From Acidobacteriota bacterium (lineage in GTDB: Bacteria > Acidobacteriota > Thermoanaerobaculia > Multivoradales > Multivoraceae), in NCBI GenBank assembly GCA_028877275.1, contig JAPPFP010000010.1, positions 193,640 to 257,639 on the forward strand: 64,000 nt of DNA, read 5' to 3'. Positions within the stretch are counted from its first letter, which is position 1; the number at the start of each line of letters is the position of its first letter. Made by a program: the position numbers and the translations under genes. The notes below the pieces were generated by a model. It was not told where the DNA came from, ran no database searches, and saw nothing but the letters and a program-made list of their open reading frames with translations. Of the stretch, positions 9,128 through 17,184 are shown in pieces.

Positions 9128-10003
9128 ATGAACGTCCTCGAAGGTCTTCCAGAGCCCCGCCGCGGCAAGGTTCGCGACATCTACGACCTCGGCGACCGGC
9201 TGCTGCTGGTGGCCAGCGATCGCGTATCCGCCTACGACTTCGTCCTGTCCCCGGAGATTCCGGACAAGGGCAAGGTGCTGAACCAGTTGACGAACTTCTG
9301 GTTCGAGCGGCTCGGCGACGTCATCCCGAATCACCTGATCGAGACCGATGTACACCGCTTCCCCGCCGACTTGCAGCCGCACGCCGGCTATCTGGAGGGC
9401 CGGTCGGTCCTTGTAAGGAAGGCGGAGGTCGTGCCCTACGAGTGCGTGGCACGAGCCTATCTCGCCGGCAGCGCGTTCCGGGAGTATCAGGAGACGGGGC
9501 GCGCCTGCGGCCACGACCTGCCGCCAGGGATGGTTCGGGCCGCGCAACTGGATGAGGCGATCTTCACCCCGGCGACGAAGGCCGAGGAGGGGCACGACGA
9601 GAACATCGACTACGACACCCTGGTAGCGGGGGTCGGTGACGAGATGGCGGCGACCCTGCGGCGCGTGACCCTCGAACTCTTCAACCGGGGCAGGGAGCTG
9701 GCCGCCCGTCGCGGCCTGATCCTGGCGGACACGAAGTTCGAGTTCGGACTCGTCGACGACCGCCTGATCCTGATCGACGAAGTGCTGACTCCGGATTCGT
9801 CTCGTTACTGGGACGCGGCCCAGTGGAGCCCGGGCACCGAACCCGTCTCCTTCGACAAGCAGCCGGTCCGCGACTGGGTCGCGGGGACGGGCTGGGACAA
9901 GGCCTCCGCGCCGCCGGAACTGACTCCCGAGGTCGTCAACGAGACGAGGGAGCGCTACCTCGACGCGTTCCGTCGGGTCACGGGCCGGGACCCGGTCCTC
10001 TAG
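9128..10003 (+). CDS. purC: Phosphoribosylaminoimidazole-succinocarboxamide synthase
   Basis: SAICAR synthetase joins CAIR and aspartate with ATP in purine synthesis. The 291-residue protein matches the longer, eukaryote-like/actinobacterial PurC length. Motifs seen: RRGKVRDIYDLGDRLLLVASDR at 11-32 (ATP site; written here only in part as GKVRDIY), YDFVLSPEIPDKGKVLNQ, YECVARAYLAGSAFREY near 110, LADTKFEFGL near 200 and IDEVLTPDSSRYW near 218. The ATG at 9128 follows a -10-like hexamer closely. Its 3' end overlaps the 3' end of convergent alr by 26 bases. Confidence 0.97.
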   Translation: MNVLEGLPEPRRGKVRDIYDLGDRLLLVASDRVSAYDFVLSPEIPDKGKVLNQLTNFWFERLGDVIPNHLIETDVHRFPADLQPHAGYLEGRSVLVRKAEVVPYECVARAYLAGSAFREYQETGRACGHDLPPGMVRAAQLDEAIFTPATKAEEGHDENIDYDTLVAGVGDEMAATLRRVTLELFNRGRELAARRGLILADTKFEFGLVDDRLILIDEVLTPDSSRYWDAAQWSPGTEPVSFDKQPVRDWVAGTGWDKASAPPELTPEVVNETRERYLDAFRRVTGRDPVL

Positions 10004-11150
10004 CGCCCTGGCCGCGGCCGATCACGAGGCGCGGCAACCGGAGATTCAGGCCGCACCAGACCTCGTAGGCCGCGATGCCGGCGCGGGCTGCCAGTTCACC
10101 AACCCCGATCCGCTGCTCCTCCTGTTCGCCGAGAAGGACGCACTCATCTCCGATAGCCGCGCTCGGAAGCCTGGTGATGTCGACGGTCAGTGAGTCCATG
10201 CTGATCTGGCCGACGATCGGGCAACGCACTTTCCGGACCAGGACTTCCCCGCGGCCGAAGCCCGTGCTGAATCCGTCTCCGTAGCCGACCCGAACGAGTC
10301 CAATCCTGGCCGGGTCGGGGGCTCGCCAGGCACGCCCGTAGCCCACGCCGGTACCGGCCGGTACGCGCCGCACGTCGACGATCGGCGCCTTGACACTCAT
10401 CACGGGCCGCAGGCCGGACTCCGTCGAGCCGCCGGCCAGCGTTGCCAGGTCGAGCCCGTAGAGGGCCCCGCCGACGCGCACCGCGCTCCATCGTGCGGAG
10501 GCGCGCCGCAGGGCGGCGGACGAGTTCGCGAGGTGTACTGGAGCCGACCGGAGCTCACTCGGGTCGAGAAGCTCGGCGGCGGCGGCGAAACGACGTTCCT
10601 GTTCTCCGGTGAACGAGCTCCCGGCCAGTTCGGACTCGGCCAGGTGGGACATCAGGCCCGCGAAGCGGAACTCCGGCGCGGCGCGGAGGCCGTCGAGCGC
10701 AGCGGGCCAGTCGCTCAACTCCAGGCCGGAGCGGCTCATTCCGGTGTCCACCTCGACGAGGACATCCAGGGCCGGTGCTGAACCGGCCCCGCCACGGCGC
10801 AGCCAGGTCCTCCAGGCTGCGAGTTGCCCCACTCGGGTAAGCACCGGCGTTGCCGCCGAGCGAATCGCGCGATCCAGATCTTCGGACGACTCCGGGCCGC
10901 CAAGCAACAGGAGGCGTCCGCCATATCCCGCGCGGCGGACTTCCTCCACTTCGCTGGCGCGCGCCACCGCCAGTCCGTCGATGCCGAGTCTCTCGAGCTC
11001 CCGTGCCACGGCCGCCGCGCCGTGTCCGTAGGCGTCCGCCTTGACGACCCCGTACACGGCGGCATGTCCGACCGTCCCCCGCACCGCCTGCAGGTTGTGC
11101 GCCAGGGCACCGAGGTCGATCTCGACCCGCGCGCCTGCGCTGGAACTCAG
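9978..11150 (-). CDS. alr: Alanine racemase, apparently starting at CTG
   Basis: A PLP enzyme making D-alanine for peptidoglycan. Seen: VVKADAYGHG with the PLP lysine, the SHLAESE and GYGDGF motifs (the latter with the catalytic tyrosine) and CPIVGQISMD. The only conventional start in frame is GTG at 11084, but that would place the PLP lysine at residue 15 and remove the first barrel strand. The frame upstream encodes the family N-terminus (ARVEIDLGALAHNLQAVR) and contains no ATG, GTG or TTG back to a stop. CTG at 11150 overlaps the dnaB stop as CTGA and has GGAGGGG seven bases upstream, giving 390 residues with the lysine near 37. The 3' end overlaps purC by 26 bases. Confidence 0.9.
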   Translation of the reverse strand: MSSSAGARVEIDLGALAHNLQAVRGTVGHAAVYGVVKADAYGHGAAAVARELERLGIDGLAVARASEVEEVRRAGYGGRLLLLGGPESSEDLDRAIRSAATPVLTRVGQLAAWRTWLRRGGAGSAPALDVLVEVDTGMSRSGLELSDWPAALDGLRAAPEFRFAGLMSHLAESELAGSSFTGEQERRFAAAAELLDPSELRSAPVHLANSSAALRRASARWSAVRVGGALYGLDLATLAGGSTESGLRPVMSVKAPIVDVRRVPAGTGVGYGRAWRAPDPARIGLVRVGYGDGFSTGFGRGEVLVRKVRCPIVGQISMDSLTVDITRLPSAAIGDECVLLGEQEEQRIGVGELAARAGIAAYEVWCGLNLRLPRLVIGRGQGARGPGPGP

Positions 11151-12502
11151 TTCGGCCCCTCCGGCGGCGCGTGATACGCGTCGTAGCTCCGGAACGTGGT
11201 CGTGTCACCGAGAAAGACGAGCTGCACGGATCCGGTCTCACCGTTGCGGTGCTTGGCGATGATCAGTTCGGCCATCCCTTCCACCTCGAGATTGTCCGGT
11301 TCATAGACTTCCTCGCGGTAGACGAACATGACGATGTCGGCGTCCTGCTCGATGTTGCCCGACTCGCGAAGGTCGGCAAGCTGGGGGCGGTGATCCTTGC
11401 CCCGTCGTTCCGGGAGCCGCGAGAGCTGCGACAAGGCCACGACCGGCACCTCGAGTTCCTTGGCCAGCTGCTTCAGGCCCCGGGTGATGGCGCCAATTTC
11501 CAGGTTGCGGTTCTCGTACCGACCGCCGGCGTTCATCAACTGCAGATAGTCGACGACCAGCAGGGAGAGACCGTCCTGCGCCTTGAGCCGGCGGGCCTTG
11601 GAAGCAACCTCGAGCAGGCTCGGATTGGCGGAGTCGTCTATGAACAGCTTCGAGTCCTGCCCCTCCTGCTTCGCCTGGAGCAGGCGCTTCCAGTCAGTTC
11701 CCGAAAGGCGCCCGCTGCGCAACTTGTGGAACGGGATGTCCGTGGTCGAGCACAACACCCTCATGGCGATCTCCCGCTCGCTCATCTCGAGCGAGAAGAA
11801 GCCCGCCGTCTTCTTCTCGTCCTGCGCGACGTGGGTCGCCATGTTCAGCGCGAGGCTCGTCTTCCCCATTCCCGGGCGGCCAGCGACGATGATCAGATTA
11901 CCGGGTTGCAGGCCATGCGTCTTCCGGTCGAGGTCGACGAATCCGGTACGCAGGCCCGGGAAGTCGTTCGCCGTACTCTGCTCCAGGTGCTCCATCGTCT
12001 CTTCGTAGAGCTGGCTCAACGGTACGAAGCTCCGCGCTACGGCTTCCTCGCTCAGGTTCAGCACTCTCTGCTGCGCCTCGGCAAGGGCACTCTCCGCCTC
12101 CAGGCCGCCGTCGAGCGCCTTCGTGTAGATTTCCGTGCAGGCGTCGAGCAGGCGGCGTCGCAAGGCCCGCTCCTTGATGATCTCGACGTAGGAGTCCACG
12201 CGGCCCAGGTCAGGCAGGTCTACTTCGAGAGTGGCCAGGTAGGCCACGCCACCCGCGGACTCGAACTGGCCCCGCTGCTCCAACCGGGCCTGGACCGTGC
12301 GCAGATCGATGGGACTCTCCGCCTCCTGTAGTGAGAGCATCGCCTCGTACAGCAGCCGGTGACGCTCGAAGTAGTAGTCCTCGGGCTTCAGCCGGCTCGA
12401 GGTGGCCGCCAGGTGCCGCTCGGAGTCGAGCAGAATCGCCGCCAGCACCGCACGCTCCGACTCCTCGCTGTGCGGCCGGCTGTGGGTTTCGTCGATCGGC
12501 AC
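11147..12502 (-). CDS. dnaB: Replicative DNA helicase DnaB
   Basis: The hexameric 5'-3' fork helicase. 451 residues, normal for the family. N-terminal domain (SEESERAVLAAILLD near 12-26), linker helix, then the RecA-like core: Walker A GRPGMGKTS near 208-216, SLEMS, Walker B LLVVDYLQLM near 315, and ALSQLSR followed by RRGKDHRPQLADLRESG near 365-380. Start GTG at 12502 has GGAGGAG seven bases upstream. It is followed at once by alr, the common bacterial dnaB-alr order; the rpsF-rpsR-rplI genes that often precede dnaB are 36 kb away in this window. Confidence 0.97.
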   Translation of the reverse strand: MPIDETHSRPHSEESERAVLAAILLDSERHLAATSSRLKPEDYYFERHRLLYEAMLSLQEAESPIDLRTVQARLEQRGQFESAGGVAYLATLEVDLPDLGRVDSYVEIIKERALRRRLLDACTEIYTKALDGGLEAESALAEAQQRVLNLSEEAVARSFVPLSQLYEETMEHLEQSTANDFPGLRTGFVDLDRKTHGLQPGNLIIVAGRPGMGKTSLALNMATHVAQDEKKTAGFFSLEMSEREIAMRVLCSTTDIPFHKLRSGRLSGTDWKRLLQAKQEGQDSKLFIDDSANPSLLEVASKARRLKAQDGLSLLVVDYLQLMNAGGRYENRNLEIGAITRGLKQLAKELEVPVVALSQLSRLPERRGKDHRPQLADLRESGNIEQDADIVMFVYREEVYEPDNLEVEGMAELIIAKHRNGETGSVQLVFLGDTTTFRSYDAYHAPPEGPN

Positions 12503-12645
12503 GCGCGCGTCTCCTCCGGAGCCCTAGCCTAGCGTCGCCGAAGCCTCCGCAGGTGCCGGTACCAGGGCTGCGGATTTCCCGCACCGTGCGAAGATGAGAC
12601 GGCGCCGAAACCGCGCCCGGCGGGCGGCGCCATGCCCCAGAGTCC

Positions 12646-13734
12646 ATGGACCAACGTGCTTCTCCGTTCGCGTCGCTCGCCTTGCCGACGCTGGCCTGTC
12701 TGGGTCTGTTGATCTGCTCCGCCGTAGCCGCCCAGGAGCAGGCGGACGGCCCGCGTGCCGAGACCAAAGCCGCAGACGCAGAGACCGCCGACGAAGAGCC
12801 CGATCCCTGCGCTTCCGAGTACCTGGAAGGACGATCGTGGATCGACTGGCTGAACCGTCGTCTCCACCGAACCGCCTGTGAGACGGCCCTGTGGTTCGAC
12901 CACCTGTTCGGCGACTACCGCCTCGACGAGGAGCTGGAAGCCACCTACGGACGCGCCCTCGTAGGCGTGCTCTGGGACGAGCACGACGGCTTCGAGGACG
13001 ACTTGCGGTTTCGGGCCCGTCTCCACTTCCCGAACATGGAGCGACGTCTCAACGCCTTCGTCGGTCGCGACGGCCGCGAGGACGTGCTGGAGGACGCCCA
13101 GCGCCGCGGGACGACCTCCCTGCCCCGGATGTTCGACCCTGAAGACGACGAGTGGTTGGTGGGACTCGGCTACCGGCCGATCTCGGGACGCAACGGGGAC
13201 CTGGACTTCGATCTCGGCATGAACTTCAACTTTCCGGTCGAGCCCTGGGTCCGTGCCCGCTACAAGCACCGTTCCTTTCTCTCGGAAACCGACCTCGTCC
13301 GCTTCCGGCACACCCTGTTCTGGGAGCGGGAAGACGGTTGGGGGATGGCGACCCGGATCGACTACGAGCATGCCTTCTCGACAGGCTCCATGCTGAGATG
13401 GCGCGGCGCCGGGAAGATCTCGGACATCACCAGGGGAGCCGACTGGTTCAGCGAGCTGAGCTACTACCACCGGCTGGGCCGCCGTCGCGCCCTGGCGCAC
13501 CAGATAGGCGCCAACGGCGAGACGGGCGCGCCGGTCCTCGTCGAGAACTACTTCGTGCGGTTCATCTACCGGCAGCAGATTCTCCGGGAGTGGCTCTTCC
13601 TCGAGATCGGTCCCGGCCTGGCCTGGCGTCGCGAAGAACCCGGCCAGCCCAGGGACTCCGTACCGATCCTGCGTTTCGGAGTCGAGATGCTGTTCGGGGA
13701 CTACCGGGGCCAGGGCACCGCCGCGGGCGGATAG
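12646..13734 (+). CDS. Secreted, probably outer-membrane beta-barrel protein of unknown function
   Basis: 362 residues. A signal peptide is visible (basic start, hydrophobic ALPTLACLGLLICSAVAAQE up to about residue 31), then an acidic low-complexity stretch with EADEEP-like runs, then a region of alternating polar and hydrophobic residues rich in Trp, Tyr, Phe and Arg with repeated strands such as LRFRARLHFP, LDFDLGMNFNFP, WVRARYKHRSF and FFRFIYRQQIL-like ends, typical of an outer-membrane barrel. The C-terminus (ILRFGVEMLFG) resembles a closing strand. I recognise a proteobacterial hypothetical family with similar W-D-x-F-G and R-x-R-x-x-x-P patterns but no assigned role. It is followed 31 bases later by a crotonase gene on the same strand. 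Confidence 0.7.
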   Translation: MDQRASPFASLALPTLACLGLLICSAVAAQEQADGPRAETKAADAETADEEPDPCASEYLEGRSWIDWLNRRLHRTACETALWFDHLFGDYRLDEELEATYGRALVGVLWDEHDGFEDDLRFRARLHFPNMERRLNAFVGRDGREDVLEDAQRRGTTSLPRMFDPEDDEWLVGLGYRPISGRNGDLDFDLGMNFNFPVEPWVRARYKHRSFLSETDLVRFRHTLFWEREDGWGMATRIDYEHAFSTGSMLRWRGAGKISDITRGADWFSELSYYHRLGRRRALAHQIGANGETGAPVLVENYFVRFIYRQQILREWLFLEIGPGLAWRREEPGQPRDSVPILRFGVEMLFGDYRGQGTAAGG

Positions 13735-13765
13735 AGTCCCCAGGAACCAGGAAGCGAGGCGCGAG

Positions 13766-14551
13766 ATGAGTAATGGCTGTCCGGGCAACGGCGAGGTGAC
13801 GGTGGTGATCGGCGACGATCTCGTCGCCGAGATCGAGATCCACCGGCCGCCCAACAACTTCTTCGATCTCGACCTGATCGGCGAACTGGCCACGGCAATC
13901 GGGGAACTCGACGAACGGGACGACTGCCGCGCGGCCGTGCTCTGCTCGGAGGGCAAGCACTTCTGCGCCGGGGCGAACCTGAACGCGCGGCGGGACGCGA
14001 CCGGCGACGGTGGTGAACGCCATCTCTACGACGAGGCAGTTCGCCTGTTCGACACGAAGACGCCGATCGTGGCCGCGGTCCAAGGCGCGGCGGTCGGCGG
14101 CGGCCTGGGACTGGCACTGATGCCCGACTTTCGCGTTGCCTGCCCCGAAGCCCGCTTCTCGGCCAACTTTGCGCGCCTGGGCTTCGTTCAGGGGTTCGGC
14201 CTGACCGTGACGCTGCCGCGGCTGGTCGGCCGCCAGCGGGCGATGGAGATGTTCTACACCGGCCGCCGGGTCAAGGGCGAGGAAGCGCTCCGAATCGGCC
14301 TCTGCGACGACCTCGTGCCACTGGACCAGGTTCGTGTGCGTGCGCGTGAGCTCGCCCGGGAGATCGCGATCTCGGCGCCGCTCGCGGTGCGTTCGATCCG
14401 GGAGATGATGCGGGGACGACTGGCGGCCGAAATCCGCGGCGCAACCGACCATGAAAAGGCGGAGCAGAACCGCCTGAGGCAGACCGCCGACTTCGCGGAA
14501 GGGGTGCGGGCCATGACCGAGCGGCGCCCGCCACGATTCGTCGGCGCCTGA
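13766..14551 (+). CDS. Enoyl-CoA hydratase/isomerase (crotonase) family protein
   Basis: A 261-residue crotonase-fold protein acting on an acyl-CoA. The oxyanion-hole segments are clear: GKHFCAGANL near 68-77 and QGAAVGGGLGLAL near 108-120, followed by LPRLVGRQRAMEM and AxxIGLCDDLVP. In classical hydratases the segment after the second oxyanion loop contains a catalytic Glu (FxxPExxLG); here it reads FSANFARLGF, with Phe at the Glu position. The protein may therefore be an isomerase, hydrolase or other crotonase rather than a true hydratase. SD-like GAGG precedes the ATG. No beta-oxidation neighbours are present to define the substrate. Confidence 0.85.
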   Translation: MSNGCPGNGEVTVVIGDDLVAEIEIHRPPNNFFDLDLIGELATAIGELDERDDCRAAVLCSEGKHFCAGANLNARRDATGDGGERHLYDEAVRLFDTKTPIVAAVQGAAVGGGLGLALMPDFRVACPEARFSANFARLGFVQGFGLTVTLPRLVGRQRAMEMFYTGRRVKGEEALRIGLCDDLVPLDQVRVRARELAREIAISAPLAVRSIREMMRGRLAAEIRGATDHEKAEQNRLRQTADFAEGVRAMTERRPPRFVGA

Positions 14552-14557
14552 CCGAAC

Positions 14558-16486
14558 TCAGGCGCCGACCGCCGAAGCGAGGACGAAGGTCAGCCAGGCG
14601 CTCAGCCAGGCCAGGCCGTTCATGTACGCGAACGTGAACGCGGGCCATCGCCATCCCCCGGTCTCGCGCCGGATCACGGCCAGCGTAGACATGCACTGCA
14701 TCGCGAAGGCGAAGTAGACGAGCAGGGCTAGCGCCGAAGCCCGGGACAGGAGCGGCGCTCTCCCGCCTTCTCCACTGCCGGAGAGCAGGACGCCGAGGCC
14801 CTCTTCGTCCTGTCCTTCCTGGGCGTAGATCTGGGCCAGGGTGGCGACCATCACCTCGCGGGCGGCCTGCGAGGCGACCAGACCGACGTTGATGCGCCAG
14901 TCGAAATCCATGGGCGCGAAGACGGGTTCCAACAACCGTCCGGCGGAAGCCGCGTAGCTTCCTTCGAGGACCAGCCGCTGATTCTCGGCGTCGGAGAGTT
15001 CAGGATCGGCCGGGCGCCGCGGCAGGTTGAGCAGAAACCAGAGAACGACGCTGACGGCGAGGATGATCGTGCCCGCACGGCGCAGGAACAGCTTTGCCCG
15101 GTCCCAGACGCCGAGAGCGATGTCGCTGGGTCGCGGCAACCGGTACGGCGGCAGTTCCAGGTAGAACGGCAGGGAGGCGCCGCGCAGGAGACCGCGTTTG
15201 AACACGGCCGCCGACAACAAGGCGGCCCCGGTGCCCAGGAAGTAGAGGCCCATCAGCGTCAGTCCCTGCCAGGTGAAGGGACCAAGAACCGGATCGGCCG
15301 GAATGAACGCGGCGATCAACAGGAGGTAGACGGGCAGCCGAGCCGAGCAGGTCGCGAATGGAGCAACGAGAATGGTCGTCAGTCGATCGCGCGGCGATGG
15401 GATGGTCCGGGTCGCCATGATGCCGGGAACGGCACAGGCATAGGAGGACAGGAGGGCGATAAAGCAGCGGCCCTCCAGCCCTACCCACCCCATCACCCGA
15501 TCGACGACGAACGCTGCCCGGGCCATGTAGCCGCAAGCCTCCAGGAAGAGGATGACGGTGAAGAGGAGCACGATCTGGGGCAGGAAGACGATCACGGCGC
15601 CGACGCCGCGGATGACGCCATCGGCCGCAAGGCGGGTGATCGCGGTGTCCGGCAGCGTCGCCAGGACCCGGTCTGCAAGCCCGTCCATGAGCCCCGAAAG
15701 GAAGTCCATGGCGGGAGTGGCCCAGGTGAAGATGGCCTGGAAGAAGAACGCCACGAAGGCCAGAAAGACCGCGGAACCGATGACCGGGTGAAGCAGGAAG
15801 CGGTCCAGGCGTCGGGTCCAGCGATTCGGTTCCGGGGCCTGACGGCGGCAGGCGCCCAGGACGCGGTGCGCCCAGGCGAATCGGTCCTCCGGGGTTCTCC
15901 CCTCGCCACCCCGCGACAGGCTGGGGCTCGCGGTCCAGTCCCAGGGTGCGCTGACCAACGCGCCCAGATCGTCGATACCCAGGCCGCGGTTGCCGACCAC
16001 ACCAATCACCGGCACGCCAAGTTCCCGTTGGAGTTCCTGCGGGTCGATCTCGCCGTGTCGCGCCTTCAGTTCGTCGATCATCGTCAGGGCGACGCAGACC
16101 GGCAGCCCCAGAGCCGTTGCTTCCGCCAGCAGCGGCAAGCCCCGTTCGATCGTCGTGGCGTCCACGACCACCACGACGCCGTCCGGGGCCGGCTCGCCGA
16201 AACCACCCTCGAGCACACGCACCGCGACCGTCTCGTCCTCCGACTGGGGTTCGAGGCTGTAGACGCCTGGCAAGTCGATCAGTCGGACATCGTCGGCTCC
16301 GAACCTCGCCTGAAGTTCTCCCTCACGCCGGTCGACCGTGACACCCGGGTAGTTTCCGGCCTTGGCCCGATGCCCCGTCAGCGCGTTGAACAGGGTCGTC
16401 TTGCCCGAGTTCGGCGCCCCGAGGATCGCGATACGACCCGGCCGCCTCGGAGGCGCGGTGGGCCGCAGCCGGACCAGTGTCGTCAC
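14558..16486 (-). CDS. feoB: Ferrous iron transport protein B
   Basis: Inner-membrane Fe(II) permease with a cytoplasmic GTPase. The G domain shows G1 GAPNSGKTT (23-31), switch region GNYPGVTVDRREG, G3 DLPGVYSL and a G4 motif reading TMID in place of the usual NxxD. The membrane domain follows from about residue 230 with the two Gate-type repeats (CGYMARAAFVVDR, SSYACAVPGIMATRTI, and FATCSARLPVY). At 642 residues it is slightly short and lacks a C-terminal cysteine-rich tail. The ATG overlaps the feoA stop as ATGA, so the two are translated together. It converges on the crotonase gene with a 6-base gap. Confidence 0.95.
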   Translation of the reverse strand: MTTLVRLRPTAPPRRPGRIAILGAPNSGKTTLFNALTGHRAKAGNYPGVTVDRREGELQARFGADDVRLIDLPGVYSLEPQSEDETVAVRVLEGGFGEPAPDGVVVVVDATTIERGLPLLAEATALGLPVCVALTMIDELKARHGEIDPQELQRELGVPVIGVVGNRGLGIDDLGALVSAPWDWTASPSLSRGGEGRTPEDRFAWAHRVLGACRRQAPEPNRWTRRLDRFLLHPVIGSAVFLAFVAFFFQAIFTWATPAMDFLSGLMDGLADRVLATLPDTAITRLAADGVIRGVGAVIVFLPQIVLLFTVILFLEACGYMARAAFVVDRVMGWVGLEGRCFIALLSSYACAVPGIMATRTIPSPRDRLTTILVAPFATCSARLPVYLLLIAAFIPADPVLGPFTWQGLTLMGLYFLGTGAALLSAAVFKRGLLRGASLPFYLELPPYRLPRPSDIALGVWDRAKLFLRRAGTIILAVSVVLWFLLNLPRRPADPELSDAENQRLVLEGSYAASAGRLLEPVFAPMDFDWRINVGLVASQAAREVMVATLAQIYAQEGQDEEGLGVLLSGSGEGGRAPLLSRASALALLVYFAFAMQCMSTLAVIRRETGGWRWPAFTFAYMNGLAWLSAWLTFVLASAVGA

Positions 16487-16731
16487 GCGCCGGCCCGACG
16501 ATGGACCCGGATTCGCCGCGCCTCGCTCCGGCGCAGACTCATCAGCGCGCCGCGAAGCTCGTACATCGCCGGATCGCCAAGCGGTGCCCGGCGAATGAAC
16601 CGAACCGGCGCTCCCGTGCAGAAGCCGATCTCCCGGAGGCGTCTGCTGTCGGCGCCGGTGCCGGTTACTTCAGCGATCTCGAGCAACCGCCCGTCGCTGG
16701 CGTCGGCCACGTCGGCCAAGGTTCGGTCCAT
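16483..16731 (-). CDS. feoA: Ferrous iron transport protein A
   Basis: An 82-residue SH3-like protein that assists FeoB. It shows the family pattern: L-x-E-I-x-G-x-G near 16-26, SRRLREIGFCTGAPVRF near 29-45 and P-L-G-D-P-x-x-Y-x-L-R-G near 50-61. The open frame continues upstream through two tRNA genes, so the start must be the ATG at 16731, immediately after the promoter-like element at 16743-16751. The stop overlaps the feoB start. Confidence 0.9.
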   Translation of the reverse strand: MDRTLADVADASDGRLLEIAEVTGTGADSRRLREIGFCTGAPVRFIRRAPLGDPAMYELRGALMSLRRSEARRIRVHRRAGA

Positions 16732-16742
16732 TTCGGACCGGC

Positions 16743-16751
16743 ATAGTACCA
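16743..16751 (-). promoter_or_regulatory. Extended -10 promoter of feoAB
   Basis: On the minus strand TGgTACTAT runs from 16751 to 16743, with the last base 11 bases before the feoA ATG and no Shine-Dalgarno sequence in between. It predicts a leader of about 5 nt. No Fur-type 19-bp palindrome is apparent in the 52 bases between the tRNA and feoA. Confidence 0.45.
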
Positions 16752-16783
16752 GTTGCCGACGTTGCCGGCGTCGCCGGGAAACC

Positions 16784-16871
16784 TGGTGCCGGAGGCGGGA
16801 TTCGAACCCGCACGCCCTCAGAGGGGCGGAGGATTTTAAGTCCTCTGCGTCTGCCGTTCCGCCACTCCGGC
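16784..16871 (-). tRNA. tRNA-Leu (anticodon TAA)
   Basis: An 88-nt type II tRNA: acceptor GCCGGAG/CTCCGGC, discriminator A with encoded CCA (16784-16786), anticodon stem GAGGA/TCCTC around CTTAAAA (anticodon UAA, reading UUA), long variable arm and T-arm GCGGGTTCGAATCCCGC. Its acceptor stem is identical to that of the tRNA-Leu at 5391. It lies third in a Gly-Cys-Leu cluster transcribed on the minus strand. Confidence 0.96.
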
Positions 16872-16894
16872 CCTTGCGCTGCGAGTCGAGAGTC

Positions 16895-16969
16895 TGGAGG
16901 CGACGGCCGGATTCGAACCGGCGAATAAGGGTTTTGCAGACCCTCGCCTTACCACTTGGCCACGTCGCC
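16895..16969 (-). tRNA. tRNA-Cys (anticodon GCA)
   Basis: A 75-nt tRNA: acceptor GGCGACG/CGTCGCC, discriminator T (U73 is the cysteine identity base), encoded CCA, anticodon stem AGGGT/ACCCT around CTGCAAA. It lies downstream of cysS, the gene for its own aminoacyl-tRNA synthetase, on the same strand with only yraN and tRNA-Gly between. Confidence 0.97.
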
Positions 16970-17010
16970 TCGGGGGACCTCACTGCCGGTCTCAGGCCGC
17001 GTGGATCGCG

Positions 17011-17085
17011 TGGAGCGGGAAACGGGATTCGAACCCGCGACCCCAACCTTGGCAAGGTTGTGCTCTACCACTGAGCTATTCCCGC
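17011..17085 (-). tRNA. tRNA-Gly (anticodon GCC)
   Basis: A 75-nt tRNA: acceptor GCGGGAA/TTCCCGC, discriminator T, encoded CCA, D-arm AGCTCAGTGGTAGAGC, anticodon stem CAACC/GGTTG around TTGCCAA, T-arm CGGGTTCGAATCCCG. First of the three tRNAs in the minus-strand cluster. Confidence 0.97.
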
Positions 17086-17184
17086 GCCCGAGCGAACCCA
17101 ACCGTGCAACCGGCAGGCCCTGATTCGCGAGAATACGGTCACCCTCTGGACAGTGTCAACTCACTCCGTGGGCGGGAGCGCCGC

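Noticed and set aside
7459..9595. Long open frames on both strands around sulP and purC
   Set aside because: They are shadows of the SulP and PurC genes, whose own frames show clear family motifs.
12529..13956. 475-codon minus-strand frame opposite the barrel-like protein
   Set aside because: The plus-strand frame has a signal peptide and strand pattern; the minus frame is Val/Pro/Glu-rich without organisation and crosses into the crotonase gene.
16732..17055. FeoA as a 190-residue protein
   Set aside because: The extra codons read through two tRNA genes on the same strand.
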